DNA from: Sphingomonadaceae bacterium
GTDB taxonomy: Bacteria; Pseudomonadota; Alphaproteobacteria; Sphingomonadales; Sphingomonadaceae
Direction of reading: 5' to 3'
DNA: 13,500 nucleotides
Assembly: GCA_009923795.1 (NCBI GenBank)
Contig: RFSU01000036.1
Location: 1 to 13,500 of the forward strand
This document shows positions 1-7,880 of this stretch, piece after piece (positions within the stretch are counted from its first letter, which is position 1; every line of letters starts with the position of its first letter). The notes below the pieces were generated by a model, which was not told the origin of the DNA, searched no databases, and saw only the letters and a list, made by a program, of their open reading frames with translations. A program made the position numbers and the translations under genes.

Positions 1-2
1 AA

Positions 3-68
3 GAGTCTCTCGAATATGGATTCATCGATGCCGTAATCGAGCGTTCTTCGGCCGCCGGAGGAAATTGA
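3..68 (+). CDS. C-terminal fragment of a possible ClpP-like protease subunit (partial)
   Basis: This open frame enters from the left edge and ends at a TGA at 66-68. Its last 21 residues include the stretch EYGFIDAVIERS. That stretch resembles the end of the ClpP family, where a Tyr-Gly-(Leu/Ile/Phe)-Ile-Asp-x-Val-Ile motif follows the last helix. With so little sequence, a crotonase or AccD-type end cannot be excluded. The stop overlaps the TTG start of the next frame (TTGA), and a GGAGG sequence at 57-61 lies inside this frame, so the two look translationally coupled. This fragment and the following permease fragment probably come from the same source DNA, which may differ from that of the rest of the window. 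Confidence 0.35.
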   Translation, partial: ESLEYGFIDAVIERSSAAGGN

Positions 69-271
69 GCTCTGAGCTCAATCCGCTAGCGCGTCGACCC
101 GTCGAGCAGCGCCCGGTTCGCGTCGTTAGTGCCCACCTCTCCATGCGCCAGCGATTGCGCGCGATTTGGGATTCCCGTGAACTGCTGACGTATCTCGTCA
201 CGGCCGACATCAAGATCAAGTACAAGGGCACTGCGCTTGGCGTCATGTGGTCAATGGTGGCCCCGGCTCTG
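65..271 (+). CDS. N-terminal fragment of a polysaccharide/polyol-phosphate ABC-2 type export permease (truncated at a junction)
   Basis: The frame starts at TTG (65-67), three bases after GGAGG (57-61), and overlaps the stop of the previous frame. About 69 residues are credible. A polar N-terminus is followed by WDSRELLTYLVTADIKIKYK and then GTALGVMWSMVAPAL. This is the hallmark entry of ABC-2 exporters of the Wzm/TagG type, with a cytosolic Arg-Glu-Leu-Leu helix, a charged Lys-x-Lys-Tyr-Lys segment and then the first membrane span with Trp-Ser-Met. Family members run about 260-300 residues, so most of the protein is missing. The frame stays open to 478, but after 271 it is Arg-rich and not hydrophobic, because those bases encode the peptidase in another frame. 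The family call rests on motif recognition and the permease's substrate is unknown. Confidence 0.6.
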
Positions 272-1464
272 GCTCGGTCTGGCTGCATATGGGTGCATTC
301 GGCCCGGTGCGTGTTGCCATTCCGTCGGATGCGCGTGATGATGGTGCGCCGCCCTATCCCATGGTCGCCAATCCCGACAGCCTGTTGGATACGACCGATA
401 TTGTTTTCATTGATCCCGTCGGCACCGGCTTTTCCTATGCAATGCCGGGCGTTGATCCGCAGGATTTTTGGGGCGTGACGCAGGATGCCAAATCCATCGC
501 GCAATTCATCCGCCTGTGGCTCAATGAACATGGACGCTGGAATGCGCCGAAGTTTTTGGGCGGGGAAAGCTATGGCACCACCCGCTCGGCAGCGGTACTC
601 AACCAGTTAGAAGGTCAGTATAATGACGTCTCCTTAAACGGCGTTATCTTGATTTCAACGGTGCTGGATTTCGGCGCTGGGGCCGACACGCAGGGCAATG
701 AAATTGGCTATGCGCTCAACATCCCCTCCATGGCGGCGACCGCGCTCTATCATGGCAAGCTCTCACATACAGGGGGGGCGGCTGGCATCTCAGCGGAAGC
801 CCGCGCTTGGGCCGCGGGGCCTTATCTGGCCGCTTTGCTAAAAGGCAATGCGTTGCCTGCCGATGAGCGGGCCAGCATTCGCCGCGATCTTGCGCGCTTC
901 ACCGGCCTGAGCGAGGCCTTTCTCGACCGCGCTGACCTGCGTGTCACACCCGCCCGCTTTTACAAGGAGCTGCTGCGCGATCGGGGCCTCACCGTCGGCC
1001 GTCTCGATTCCCGTTATACGGGTAAGGATTCAGATTCTGCCGGATCAGAGCCGGATAATGACCCAAGTTTTTATGGCATTGATGGCGGCTATACGGCCGC
1101 GATCAACGCGCATGCACGGGGAGCTCTCGGCTATAAGACGGACCGCAGCTATGTGACCATTGGCGGCGTTGGGAAGTGGGACTGGCGCCTGAATGAAGGG
1201 CGCGACAGCGACACCTATATGAATGTCGCTCCCTATATCTCACGCGCGCTGCGCGAGAACTCCGGTCTCAAAATCTTTGTCGGCCAAGGCTATTATGATT
1301 TTGCCACGCCCTTTTTCGCAGCCGAATACGCGCTGACACGTGCCGACTTCCCAAAAGAGCGGATAGAGTTCCAATATTATGACTCAGGCCACATGATGTA
1401 TGTGCGCGATGAAGACAGGGCGAAGCTTTCGCGCGACATTCGGGCCTTTATCAAGAGCCGATAG
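247..1464 (+). CDS. S10 family serine carboxypeptidase, 5'-truncated
   Basis: This is a serine exopeptidase of the alpha/beta-hydrolase fold, expected to remove C-terminal residues from peptides. Bacterial members are normally exported to the periplasm. Numbering from the GTG at 247 (405 codons), the visible motifs are NGGPG (residues 3-7, oxyanion hole), GESYG with nucleophile Ser108, Asp351 in the GYYDF motif, and His382 in DSGHM. The catalytic triad is therefore complete. Family members have a signal peptide and several dozen residues before NGGPG. Here these are replaced by the permease fragment, so the GTG is an artefact of the open frame and not a true start. No ribosome binding site fits it. 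The gene converges on gltD and shares a bidirectional terminator with it. The family call is firm, but the physiological substrate is unknown. Confidence 0.88.
   Translation: MVNGGPGSGSVWLHMGAFGPVRVAIPSDARDDGAPPYPMVANPDSLLDTTDIVFIDPVGTGFSYAMPGVDPQDFWGVTQDAKSIAQFIRLWLNEHGRWNAPKFLGGESYGTTRSAAVLNQLEGQYNDVSLNGVILISTVLDFGAGADTQGNEIGYALNIPSMAATALYHGKLSHTGGAAGISAEARAWAAGPYLAALLKGNALPADERASIRRDLARFTGLSEAFLDRADLRVTPARFYKELLRDRGLTVGRLDSRYTGKDSDSAGSEPDNDPSFYGIDGGYTAAINAHARGALGYKTDRSYVTIGGVGKWDWRLNEGRDSDTYMNVAPYISRALRENSGLKIFVGQGYYDFATPFFAAEYALTRADFPKERIEFQYYDSGHMMYVRDEDRAKLSRDIRAFIKSR
250..271. other. Chimeric junction: 22 bases read sensibly in both joined genes
   Basis: Read in the permease frame, these bases complete the family-typical Trp-Ser-Met-Val-Ala-Pro-Ala-Leu. 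Read in the peptidase frame (codons from 250), they encode Val-Asn-Gly-Gly-Pro-Gly-Ser, the oxyanion-hole motif of S10 carboxypeptidases. To the left only the permease frame makes sense, and to the right only the peptidase frame does. The crossover therefore lies inside or next to this stretch. A short word shared by two genomes, bridged during assembly, is the simplest explanation. Recombination at microhomology is possible but would have destroyed both genes. Confidence 0.65.
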
Positions 1465-1473
1465 GACGAAACT

Positions 1474-1515
1474 AAAAAAGGGGGCGGTCGCAACGTTACG
1501 ACCGCTCCCTTTTTT
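1474..1515. terminator. Bidirectional rho-independent terminator between the S10 peptidase and gltD
   Basis: The left arm (1474-1490) and right arm (1499-1515) pair over 17 positions around an 8-base loop. The outer six pairs are A-T and the inner eleven are GC-rich. The only imperfection is one G-T position, which is a G-U wobble in the plus-strand RNA. The A run on one side and T run on the other give a U tract in both directions. It lies 9 bases after the peptidase stop and 17 bases after the gltD stop, so it can end both convergent transcripts. Confidence 0.9.
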
Positions 1516-1532
1516 ATGTGTGTCAGCTGTGA

Positions 1533-2969
1533 TTAGCGCGGCAGTTCGCTTACCCCCATGAGGTGCAGGTCAACCGCGCGGGCGCATTGGCGGCCCTCGC
1601 GGATCGCCCAGACCACAAGGCTCTGCCCGCGCCGCATATCGCCGCAGGTGAACACATGGTCGCGGCTCGTCGCATAGGCATTGGTATCGGCCAGCACATT
1701 GCCACGGCCGTCGAGTTCGACTTCCGCCTGCTCCACCAGCCCAGCCTTAGCTGGGCCGACAAAGCCCATGGCCAGCAGGATCAGATCTGCCTTTAGCGTA
1801 AACTCACTGCCGGGAATTTCGGCCATCTTGCCGTCAATCCACTCAATGCGATTGCATTCCAGCCCTTCGACGACACCATTTGATCCGACAACCCGCTTGG
1901 TTAGAACGGCCCAATCCCGATCACAGCCTTCTTCATGGCTGGAAGAGGTGCGCAGCTTCATGGGCCAATCGGGCCAGTTGAGCGTCTTATTTTCCTTTTC
2001 AGGGGGCTTGGGCATGATCTCAATCTGGGTGACTGAAGCCGCGCCCTGACGGTTGGAGGTGCCAACACAGTCAGACCCCGTATCGCCGCCGCCAATGACG
2101 ATGACATGCTTGCCCGTCGCGCTCAGTGTGCCGCGCGGGGCAGCGCGCAATTCATCATCGCCGGCATTGCGCTTATTCTGCTGGGTCAGGAACTCCATGG
2201 CTGGGCGGACGCCCGCCATTTCCGCACCCGGAATATCCAGACGACGCGCTTCTTCCGAACCGCCCGCCATGACGACGGCATCATAATTTTCTTCGAGACT
2301 TTCGAACGACACCTGAACGCCGACTTCCATCGAGGTGCGGAACTGAACACCTTCCGCTTCCATTTGAAGAAGGCGGCGGTTGATCAGCTGCTTTTCCATC
2401 TTAAAGTCGGGAATGCCGTAGCGGAGCAATCCGCCCACCCGATCATTCTTCTCAAACACGGTAACGCTATGGCCCGCGCGTGCCAGCTGCTGCGCGCAAG
2501 CAAGGCCTGCGGGACCAGAGCCGATGACCGCGACAGATTTACCCGTTTTGCGCGAAGGGACCAGCGGCGTGACCCAGCCTTCGGCCCATCCGCGATCGAT
2601 AATCTGGCATTCGATCGATTTGATCGTGACGGGCGCGTCATCAATGTTGAGCGTGCAGCTGGCTTCGCATGGCGCCGGGCAGATGCGGCCCGTAAACTCT
2701 GGGAAGTTATTGGTGGAATGCAGCACTTCCAGCGCATTGCGCCAGTCATTCTCATAGACCAGATTGTTCCAGTCCGGGATGATGTTGTTCACCGGGCAGC
2801 CATTATGGCAATAAGGAATGCCACAATTCATACAACGCGCCGCCTGCCCGCGGATCTTCTCTTCCGACATGGGAATGACGAACTCACGATAATGCGTCAG
2901 CCGTTCCTTAGGGTCGGCATATGTCCGGTCAGAGCGGTCAATTTCGAGGAAGCCTGTGGTCTTGCCCAC
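1533..2969 (-). CDS. gltD: Glutamate synthase (NADPH) small subunit, beta chain
   Basis: This cytosolic flavoprotein takes electrons from NADPH and passes them through FAD and iron-sulfur clusters to the large subunit, which makes glutamate from glutamine and 2-oxoglutarate. The 478 residues match the family's usual length. Two cysteine groups for the [4Fe-4S] clusters are intact: C46, C49, C54, C58 and C97, C101, C105. The FAD-binding GSGPAG lies at 150-155 and the NADPH-binding GGGDTG at 293-298. A second FAD contact, CGDMRRGQS, lies near the C-terminus. The start is GTG at 2969, chosen because GGAGA (2976-2980) stands six bases upstream and the next residues (MGKTTGFLEIDR) match the usual N-terminus. 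It lies 20 bases after gltB, in the same operon. The terminator at 1474-1515 follows it. Related dihydropyrimidine dehydrogenase subunits share the fold, but gltB next door settles the call. Confidence 0.97.
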   Translation of the reverse strand: MGKTTGFLEIDRSDRTYADPKERLTHYREFVIPMSEEKIRGQAARCMNCGIPYCHNGCPVNNIIPDWNNLVYENDWRNALEVLHSTNNFPEFTGRICPAPCEASCTLNIDDAPVTIKSIECQIIDRGWAEGWVTPLVPSRKTGKSVAVIGSGPAGLACAQQLARAGHSVTVFEKNDRVGGLLRYGIPDFKMEKQLINRRLLQMEAEGVQFRTSMEVGVQVSFESLEENYDAVVMAGGSEEARRLDIPGAEMAGVRPAMEFLTQQNKRNAGDDELRAAPRGTLSATGKHVIVIGGGDTGSDCVGTSNRQGAASVTQIEIMPKPPEKENKTLNWPDWPMKLRTSSSHEEGCDRDWAVLTKRVVGSNGVVEGLECNRIEWIDGKMAEIPGSEFTLKADLILLAMGFVGPAKAGLVEQAEVELDGRGNVLADTNAYATSRDHVFTCGDMRRGQSLVVWAIREGRQCARAVDLHLMGVSELPR

Positions 2970-2975
2970 GGTCAG

Positions 2976-2980
2976 TCTCC
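2976..2980 (-). promoter_or_regulatory. Ribosome binding site that decides the GTG start of gltD
   Basis: On the minus strand this reads GGAGA and sits six bases before the GTG at 2969. It lies inside the 20-base gap after the gltB stop. No ATG in the right frame is nearby, so this site supports the non-ATG start. Confidence 0.65.
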
Positions 2981-2989
2981 AATAACAAA

Positions 2990-5900
2990 TTATTCAGCAG
3001 CGACGTTTGCAGAGGCAAGGCGTTCCGCCTCAATCTGCTGAAGGGCACGCCGATAATCCTTCGGCATGACTTTCACGAAGTGCTTGAGCGTCGTGTCCCA
3101 ATCATCGAGCAGCGCGCGCGCGCGCTTGCTGCCGGTGAAGAGGTGGTGCCGCTCGAGAAGGACGCGCAAGCGATCCTGCGAATGGTAGAGCATATCGCCC
3201 ATGCCAAAGTCATGTACATTCAGCCCGCGTTGCTGTGGCGTGCCAGTTGAATTGTCAGCCTCTGGGCCATCGGCCGATATGGCCTCCACATCGACCATCG
3301 CCAGGTTGCAGCGTTCGCGGAAGCGGCCGTCCTCATCATAGACATAGGCGACACCACCCGACATGCCAGCGGCAAAGTTGCGTCCGGTCTTACCCAGCAC
3401 GACAACGACACCGCCCGTCATATATTCGCAGCCATGATCGCCGGTGCCTTCGACCACGCAAAGCGCGCCAGAATTGCGCACGGCAAAACGTTCGCCGGCC
3501 ACGCCGTTGAAATAGGCTTCTCCCGCAATCGCGCCATAGAGCACGGTGTTGCCGACAATGATATTCTCGGTCGGTTCGCGCGTCACATAGGCAGGTTGGC
3601 GCACGATGATGCGTCCGCCCGACAGGCCCTTGCCGACATAGTCATTAGCATCGCCTGTGAGTTCAAGCGTCACGCCATGCGCCAAGAAGGCCCCAAAGCT
3701 TTGTCCGGCAACGCCGGTAAAAGCGATTTGGATGGTGTTGGATGGCAAGCCGTCATGACCGTAACGCCGGGCGACTTCGCCCGAGAGCATCGCGCCCGCC
3801 GTGCGGTTGACGTTCTTAATCTCCCGCTCAATGCGGACCACCTCTCCCTTTTCAAGGGCGGGGGCAGCCGCGGCGATCAGATCACGATCCAGAGCCTTTT
3901 CAAGGCCATGGTTCTGTGTTTCCACCCAGCGCAACGGCGCGCCTTCTGGCAGATCAACCTTGTGCAGCAGGCGCGAGAGATCAACGCCATGCGCCTTCCA
4001 ATGGTCAATAGCCTTATTCATATCAAGCCGGTCAACACGACCCACCATGTCTTCAAGCGTACGGAAGCCCATCTCCGCCATGATCTGACGCAGCTCTTCC
4101 GCCACGAAGAAGAAGTAATTGATCACATGTTCCGGCTGACCCGTGAACCGCGCACGCAGAACCGGGTCTTGCGTCGCCACACCCACCGGGCAGGTGTTGA
4201 GATGGCATTTGCGCATCATGATACAGCCTGCCGCGATCAACGGCGCAGTTGCAAAGCCAAATTCATCTGCACCCAAAAGCGCGCCAATGGCGACATCGCG
4301 GCCCGTGCGCAGCCCGCCATCCACCTGCACCGCAATGCGTGAGCGCAGGCCATTGAGCAGCAAGGTCTGCTGGGTTTCGGCAAGGCCAATCTCCCACGGG
4401 GAGCCTGCGTGGGTGAGCGAGGTCAGCGGGGAGGCGCCTGTGCCGCCTTCATAGCCGGCGATGGTCACATGGTCGGCACGCGCCTTGGCAACGCCTGCGG
4501 CAACCGTGCCAACGCCCACTTCGGACACGAGCTTTACGGAAATGCGCGCACCCGTATTCACATTCTTCAAATCGTGGATCAGCTGGGCCAGATCCTCAAT
4601 CGAATAAATGTCATGGTGCGGCGGCGGTGAAATCAGGCCGACACCCGGCGTTGAATGGCGGACGCGGGCGATATTTTGATCGACCTTATCCCCGGGCAGC
4701 TGGCCGCCCTCACCAGGCTTTGCACCCTGTGCCATCTTGATCTGAATATCGTCGGCATTGACCAGATATTCAGTGGTGACACCAAAGCGGCCAGAGGCAA
4801 CCTGCTTAATTGCGGAGCGCATGGAATCGCCATTGGCGAGCGGCGTGAACCGATCTGTCTCTTCGCCGCCTTCACCCGTATTGGACTTGCCACCAATCCG
4901 GTTCATCGCAATGGCAAGCGTCGTGTGCGCTTCGCGGCTGATCGAGCCAAAGCTCATAGCCCCAGTTGCAAAACGCTTCACAATCTCGCTGGCGGGTTCA
5001 ACTTCGCTGAGGTCGAGTGGGGTATCTGCCGTTTTGAGGGTGAGAAGCCCCCGGATCGTCAGCAGGCGTTCGCTCTGCTCATTGATCGACCGGGCAAAAT
5101 CCTCATAGCGATCTTTGCTATTGCCGCGCACCGCATGCTGCAAATTGGCGACATTGGCGGGCGTCCAAGCATGGTCTTCACCCCGCACGCGATAGCCATA
5201 AATGCCGCCCACATCGAGCATGTTCCGATAAATAGGATTGTCGCTATAGGCAGACGCATGACGGCGGACGGTTTCTTCCGCAATTTCGGTCAGGCCCACA
5301 CCTTCAATCGTGGTGGCCGTGCCCGTGAAATAGGCCTGAATAAAGCTGGAGGACAGTCCAACCGCGTCAAAGATTTGCGCCCCGCAATAGGATTGGTAGG
5401 TCGAAATGCCCATTTTGGACATGACCTTCAAAATGCCTTTGCCGACGGCCTTGATATAGTTTTTCTGAACCTGCTCGGTCGTGAGGTCGATCCCCTGACG
5501 AACGCGAATATCTTCCAGCGTTTCAAAGGCGAGATAGGGGTTTACCGCTTCGGCGCCATAGCCTGCAAGCACGCAGAAATGATGCACTTCGCGCGCTTCG
5601 CCCGTTTCAACCACCAGACCGGTCTGCATCCGCAGACCTTGCCGGACAAGGTGATGATGGACAGCCGCCGTTGCCAGCAGCGACGGCATGGCAATGCGAT
5701 CTGGCCCTTCGGCGCGGTCGGATAGGATCAGGATGTTCTTATCGGCCAGCACCGCTTCGGTTGCGGCCCAGCTCATTTCCTTAATCGCCAGTTCCAGCCC
5801 AGCGACGCCCGATTTGGCATCCCAGGTCATGTCGATGGTTTCGGTGCGGAACGCCCCGTCCAGCGCTTCTTCTACCGACCGGATCTTGGCGAGATCCGCA

Positions 5901-7672
5901 TTGGTCAGGACGGGCTCTTCCACCTCAAGCCGCTTGTGCGTGCCCGCCACACGGCCCAAAAGATTGGGGCGTGGGCCGATCATCGACACAAGGCTCATCA
6001 CCAATTCTTCGCGGATCGGATCGATGGGCGGGTTGGTGACTTGCGCGAAGTTCTGCTTGAAATAATCATAGAGCAGACGCGGCTTGGACGAGAGAACGGC
6101 AATGGGCGTGTCGGTTCCCATAGACCCAATGGGGTCTTCCCCATTGCGGGCCATGGGCTCCAAAAATCTCGACGTATCTTCCTGCGTAAAGCCAAAGGCC
6201 TGCTGACGATCCAGCAAGACGGACGGATCATTGGCAAGAACAGCTTCCGAGACCTCGACTTCGTTAAGGTCCTTCAGTTTATGTTGGGCCGCATCCAGCC
6301 ATTCATCATAGGGCTGAGAAGCGGCCAGTTGCGCCTTGATTTCCTCATCCTCAATGATGCGGCCTTCTTCCAGATCGATCAGCAGCATCTTGCCGGGCTG
6401 GAGGCGCCATTTGCGGACGATGTTATCTTCCTTCACCGGAAGAACGCCCGATTCAGAGGCCATGATGACATGATCATCATCGGTCACAAGGAAGCGCGCA
6501 GGGCGCAGGCCATTGCGGTCGAGCGTCGCGCCAATTTGCCGCCCATCGGTAAAGGCGATGGCTGCGGGGCCGTCCCATGGTTCCATCAGGGCGGCGTGAT
6601 ATTCGTAAAATGCACGGCGCTTGGCATCCATCATGGGGTTGCCAGCCCAAGCTTCGGGCACCAGCATCATGACGGCGTGCGCCAGCGAATAACCGCCTGC
6701 CAGCAGCAGCTCGAGCGCATTGTCGAGGCATGCCGTGTCGGACTGGCCATGCGGGATGAGCGGCCACATTTTGTCGAGGTCAGCGCCCAACAGGTCTGAT
6801 TCCATCGTGCGGCGGCGCGCATTCATCCAGTTCACATTGCCGCGAACCGTGTTGATTTCCCCATTATGCGCGATGAAGCGATAGGGGTGTGCCAGCTTCC
6901 AGCTGGGGAAGGTGTTGGTCGAGAACCGCTGGTGGACGAGCGCGAGCGCCGAGGTGACGATTGGGTTCTGCAAATCCTTGTAGAAGCTACCAACCTGATC
7001 GGCGAGCAGCAGGCCCTTATACACAATCGTACGGGTCGACAGCGATGGCATGTAGAAGCGGGGCAGATCGGGCAGATTATGCTTTTCAGCGAGCGCGACA
7101 AGCGGGTTTTGCGCCTGCTTGCGAATGGCGAGCAGCTTACGTTCAAACGCATCCTGATCTGCACAATTATCACCACGCCCAATGATGAGCTGACGAATGA
7201 CGGGCATCTGCTCAATCACAGCCTTGCCAAGCCCGGCAGGATTGGTCGGCACATCGCGCCAGCCAATGACATGCTGGCCTTCCTTGATGCAGAAGCTTTC
7301 GAAGTTTTTGACGCCAAAGTCCCGGGCCCGGTCATCCTGCGGCAGGAAGCACATGGCAACGGCATAATCGCCGGGCTGAGGCAGGGTGACGCCCGCGCCT
7401 TTCGCCCATTCGCGGAACAGGGTGTCTGGAATCTGGATCAAAATGCCCGCGCCATCGCCCAAGAGTGGATCAGCGCCCACGGCACCGCGATGGTCAATAT
7501 TCACAAGGATCTCGAGGCCGCGTTTCACGGTTTCGTGCGATTTCACGCCTTTAATATTGGCCACAAAGCCGACACCGCACGCATCATGTTCGTTGCGCGC
7601 GTCATAAAGACCCTGATTCGCTGGAAACCCTGATTCGCCCAAAAAACCCTCCAAGACATGGGAATCGCACAC
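2990..7672 (-). CDS. gltB: Glutamate synthase (NADPH) large subunit, alpha chain
   Basis: This is the catalytic subunit of bacterial GOGAT. An N-terminal class II amidotransferase releases ammonia from glutamine, which is tunnelled to an FMN site and condensed with 2-oxoglutarate. In the longest frame (1560 residues) the domains run in the standard order. The amidotransferase begins at Cys32 (sequence ACGVGF), which becomes the mature N-terminus after propeptide removal. A central domain follows. The FMN domain has GEGGEETDRF (near 931-940), PGEGGQLPGDK (near 985-995) and SPPPHHDIYSIEDL (near 1015-1028). The [3Fe-4S] cysteines are C1150, C1156 and C1161. The C-terminal glycine-rich beta-helix includes GKGLSGGRI. 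The 7672 start is GTG with no visible ribosome binding site. A TTG at 7642 has GGAGG five bases upstream and would leave a 21-residue propeptide, so it may be the real start. gltD follows 20 bases downstream. All key residues are present. Confidence 0.97.
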   Translation of the reverse strand: MCDSHVLEGFLGESGFPANQGLYDARNEHDACGVGFVANIKGVKSHETVKRGLEILVNIDHRGAVGADPLLGDGAGILIQIPDTLFREWAKGAGVTLPQPGDYAVAMCFLPQDDRARDFGVKNFESFCIKEGQHVIGWRDVPTNPAGLGKAVIEQMPVIRQLIIGRGDNCADQDAFERKLLAIRKQAQNPLVALAEKHNLPDLPRFYMPSLSTRTIVYKGLLLADQVGSFYKDLQNPIVTSALALVHQRFSTNTFPSWKLAHPYRFIAHNGEINTVRGNVNWMNARRRTMESDLLGADLDKMWPLIPHGQSDTACLDNALELLLAGGYSLAHAVMMLVPEAWAGNPMMDAKRRAFYEYHAALMEPWDGPAAIAFTDGRQIGATLDRNGLRPARFLVTDDDHVIMASESGVLPVKEDNIVRKWRLQPGKMLLIDLEEGRIIEDEEIKAQLAASQPYDEWLDAAQHKLKDLNEVEVSEAVLANDPSVLLDRQQAFGFTQEDTSRFLEPMARNGEDPIGSMGTDTPIAVLSSKPRLLYDYFKQNFAQVTNPPIDPIREELVMSLVSMIGPRPNLLGRVAGTHKRLEVEEPVLTNADLAKIRSVEEALDGAFRTETIDMTWDAKSGVAGLELAIKEMSWAATEAVLADKNILILSDRAEGPDRIAMPSLLATAAVHHHLVRQGLRMQTGLVVETGEAREVHHFCVLAGYGAEAVNPYLAFETLEDIRVRQGIDLTTEQVQKNYIKAVGKGILKVMSKMGISTYQSYCGAQIFDAVGLSSSFIQAYFTGTATTIEGVGLTEIAEETVRRHASAYSDNPIYRNMLDVGGIYGYRVRGEDHAWTPANVANLQHAVRGNSKDRYEDFARSINEQSERLLTIRGLLTLKTADTPLDLSEVEPASEIVKRFATGAMSFGSISREAHTTLAIAMNRIGGKSNTGEGGEETDRFTPLANGDSMRSAIKQVASGRFGVTTEYLVNADDIQIKMAQGAKPGEGGQLPGDKVDQNIARVRHSTPGVGLISPPPHHDIYSIEDLAQLIHDLKNVNTGARISVKLVSEVGVGTVAAGVAKARADHVTIAGYEGGTGASPLTSLTHAGSPWEIGLAETQQTLLLNGLRSRIAVQVDGGLRTGRDVAIGALLGADEFGFATAPLIAAGCIMMRKCHLNTCPVGVATQDPVLRARFTGQPEHVINYFFFVAEELRQIMAEMGFRTLEDMVGRVDRLDMNKAIDHWKAHGVDLSRLLHKVDLPEGAPLRWVETQNHGLEKALDRDLIAAAAPALEKGEVVRIEREIKNVNRTAGAMLSGEVARRYGHDGLPSNTIQIAFTGVAGQSFGAFLAHGVTLELTGDANDYVGKGLSGGRIIVRQPAYVTREPTENIIVGNTVLYGAIAGEAYFNGVAGERFAVRNSGALCVVEGTGDHGCEYMTGGVVVVLGKTGRNFAAGMSGGVAYVYDEDGRFRERCNLAMVDVEAISADGPEADNSTGTPQQRGLNVHDFGMGDMLYHSQDRLRVLLERHHLFTGSKRARALLDDWDTTLKHFVKVMPKDYRRALQQIEAERLASANVAAE
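7648..7652 (-). promoter_or_regulatory. Possible ribosome binding site for an internal TTG start of gltB
   Basis: The minus strand reads GGAGG here, five bases before an in-frame TTG at 7642-7640. The upstream GTG at 7672 has no comparable site. If this site is used, the protein starts ten residues later and keeps a 21-residue propeptide ahead of the catalytic cysteine. Confidence 0.45.
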
Positions 7673-7823
7673 ATAACGATTCGCATCGTCGCTATAAGCG
7701 CGCGGGTGCGCCTGTGAACCCTTGAAATCATATGCTGACCTTTAGCGCAGCTTTCTCCGCGCATCGGGGTCTAGGAGTGAAATGTTTTTGCGCGCCGGGC
7801 CCTGCAGGCGTGCCCGACCAACG

Positions 7824-7852
7824 AAAAAGGCCCCCCGCAGTGCGGAGGGCCT
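7824..7852 (-). terminator. Rho-independent terminator of tig
   Basis: On the minus strand an 11-pair GC-rich stem (7852-7842 with 7838-7828) closes a 3-base loop and is followed by five U residues (7828-7824). The single non-Watson-Crick position (7834/7846) is a G-U wobble in minus-strand RNA but a C-A mismatch in plus-strand RNA. The hairpin therefore favours termination on the minus strand. It starts 28 bases after the tig stop. The remaining gap up to the gltB start (about 7673-7823) must hold the gltBD promoter. I see no convincing -35/-10 pair there. Confidence 0.88.
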
Positions 7853-7880
7853 AATTTCGTCTTCGCGTGAAAAAGGGCGA

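Noticed and set aside
247..249. GTG as the start of the S10 peptidase
   Set aside because: Only two codons precede the oxyanion-hole motif, no ribosome binding site is present, and family members have a signal peptide and further sequence upstream. The real start is missing.
272..478. Continuation of the permease frame to a stop at 478
   Set aside because: After 271 the translation is Arg-rich and lacks membrane helices, while the other frame encodes a conserved carboxypeptidase. It is read-through past the junction.
4655..5725. A long plus-strand open frame of 356 codons, with several others at 3434-4342, 5936-6799 and 6866-7633
   Set aside because: They lie antisense to gltB, whose minus-strand frame shows full-length glutamate synthase motifs. 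Long antisense frames are expected in GC-rich coding DNA.
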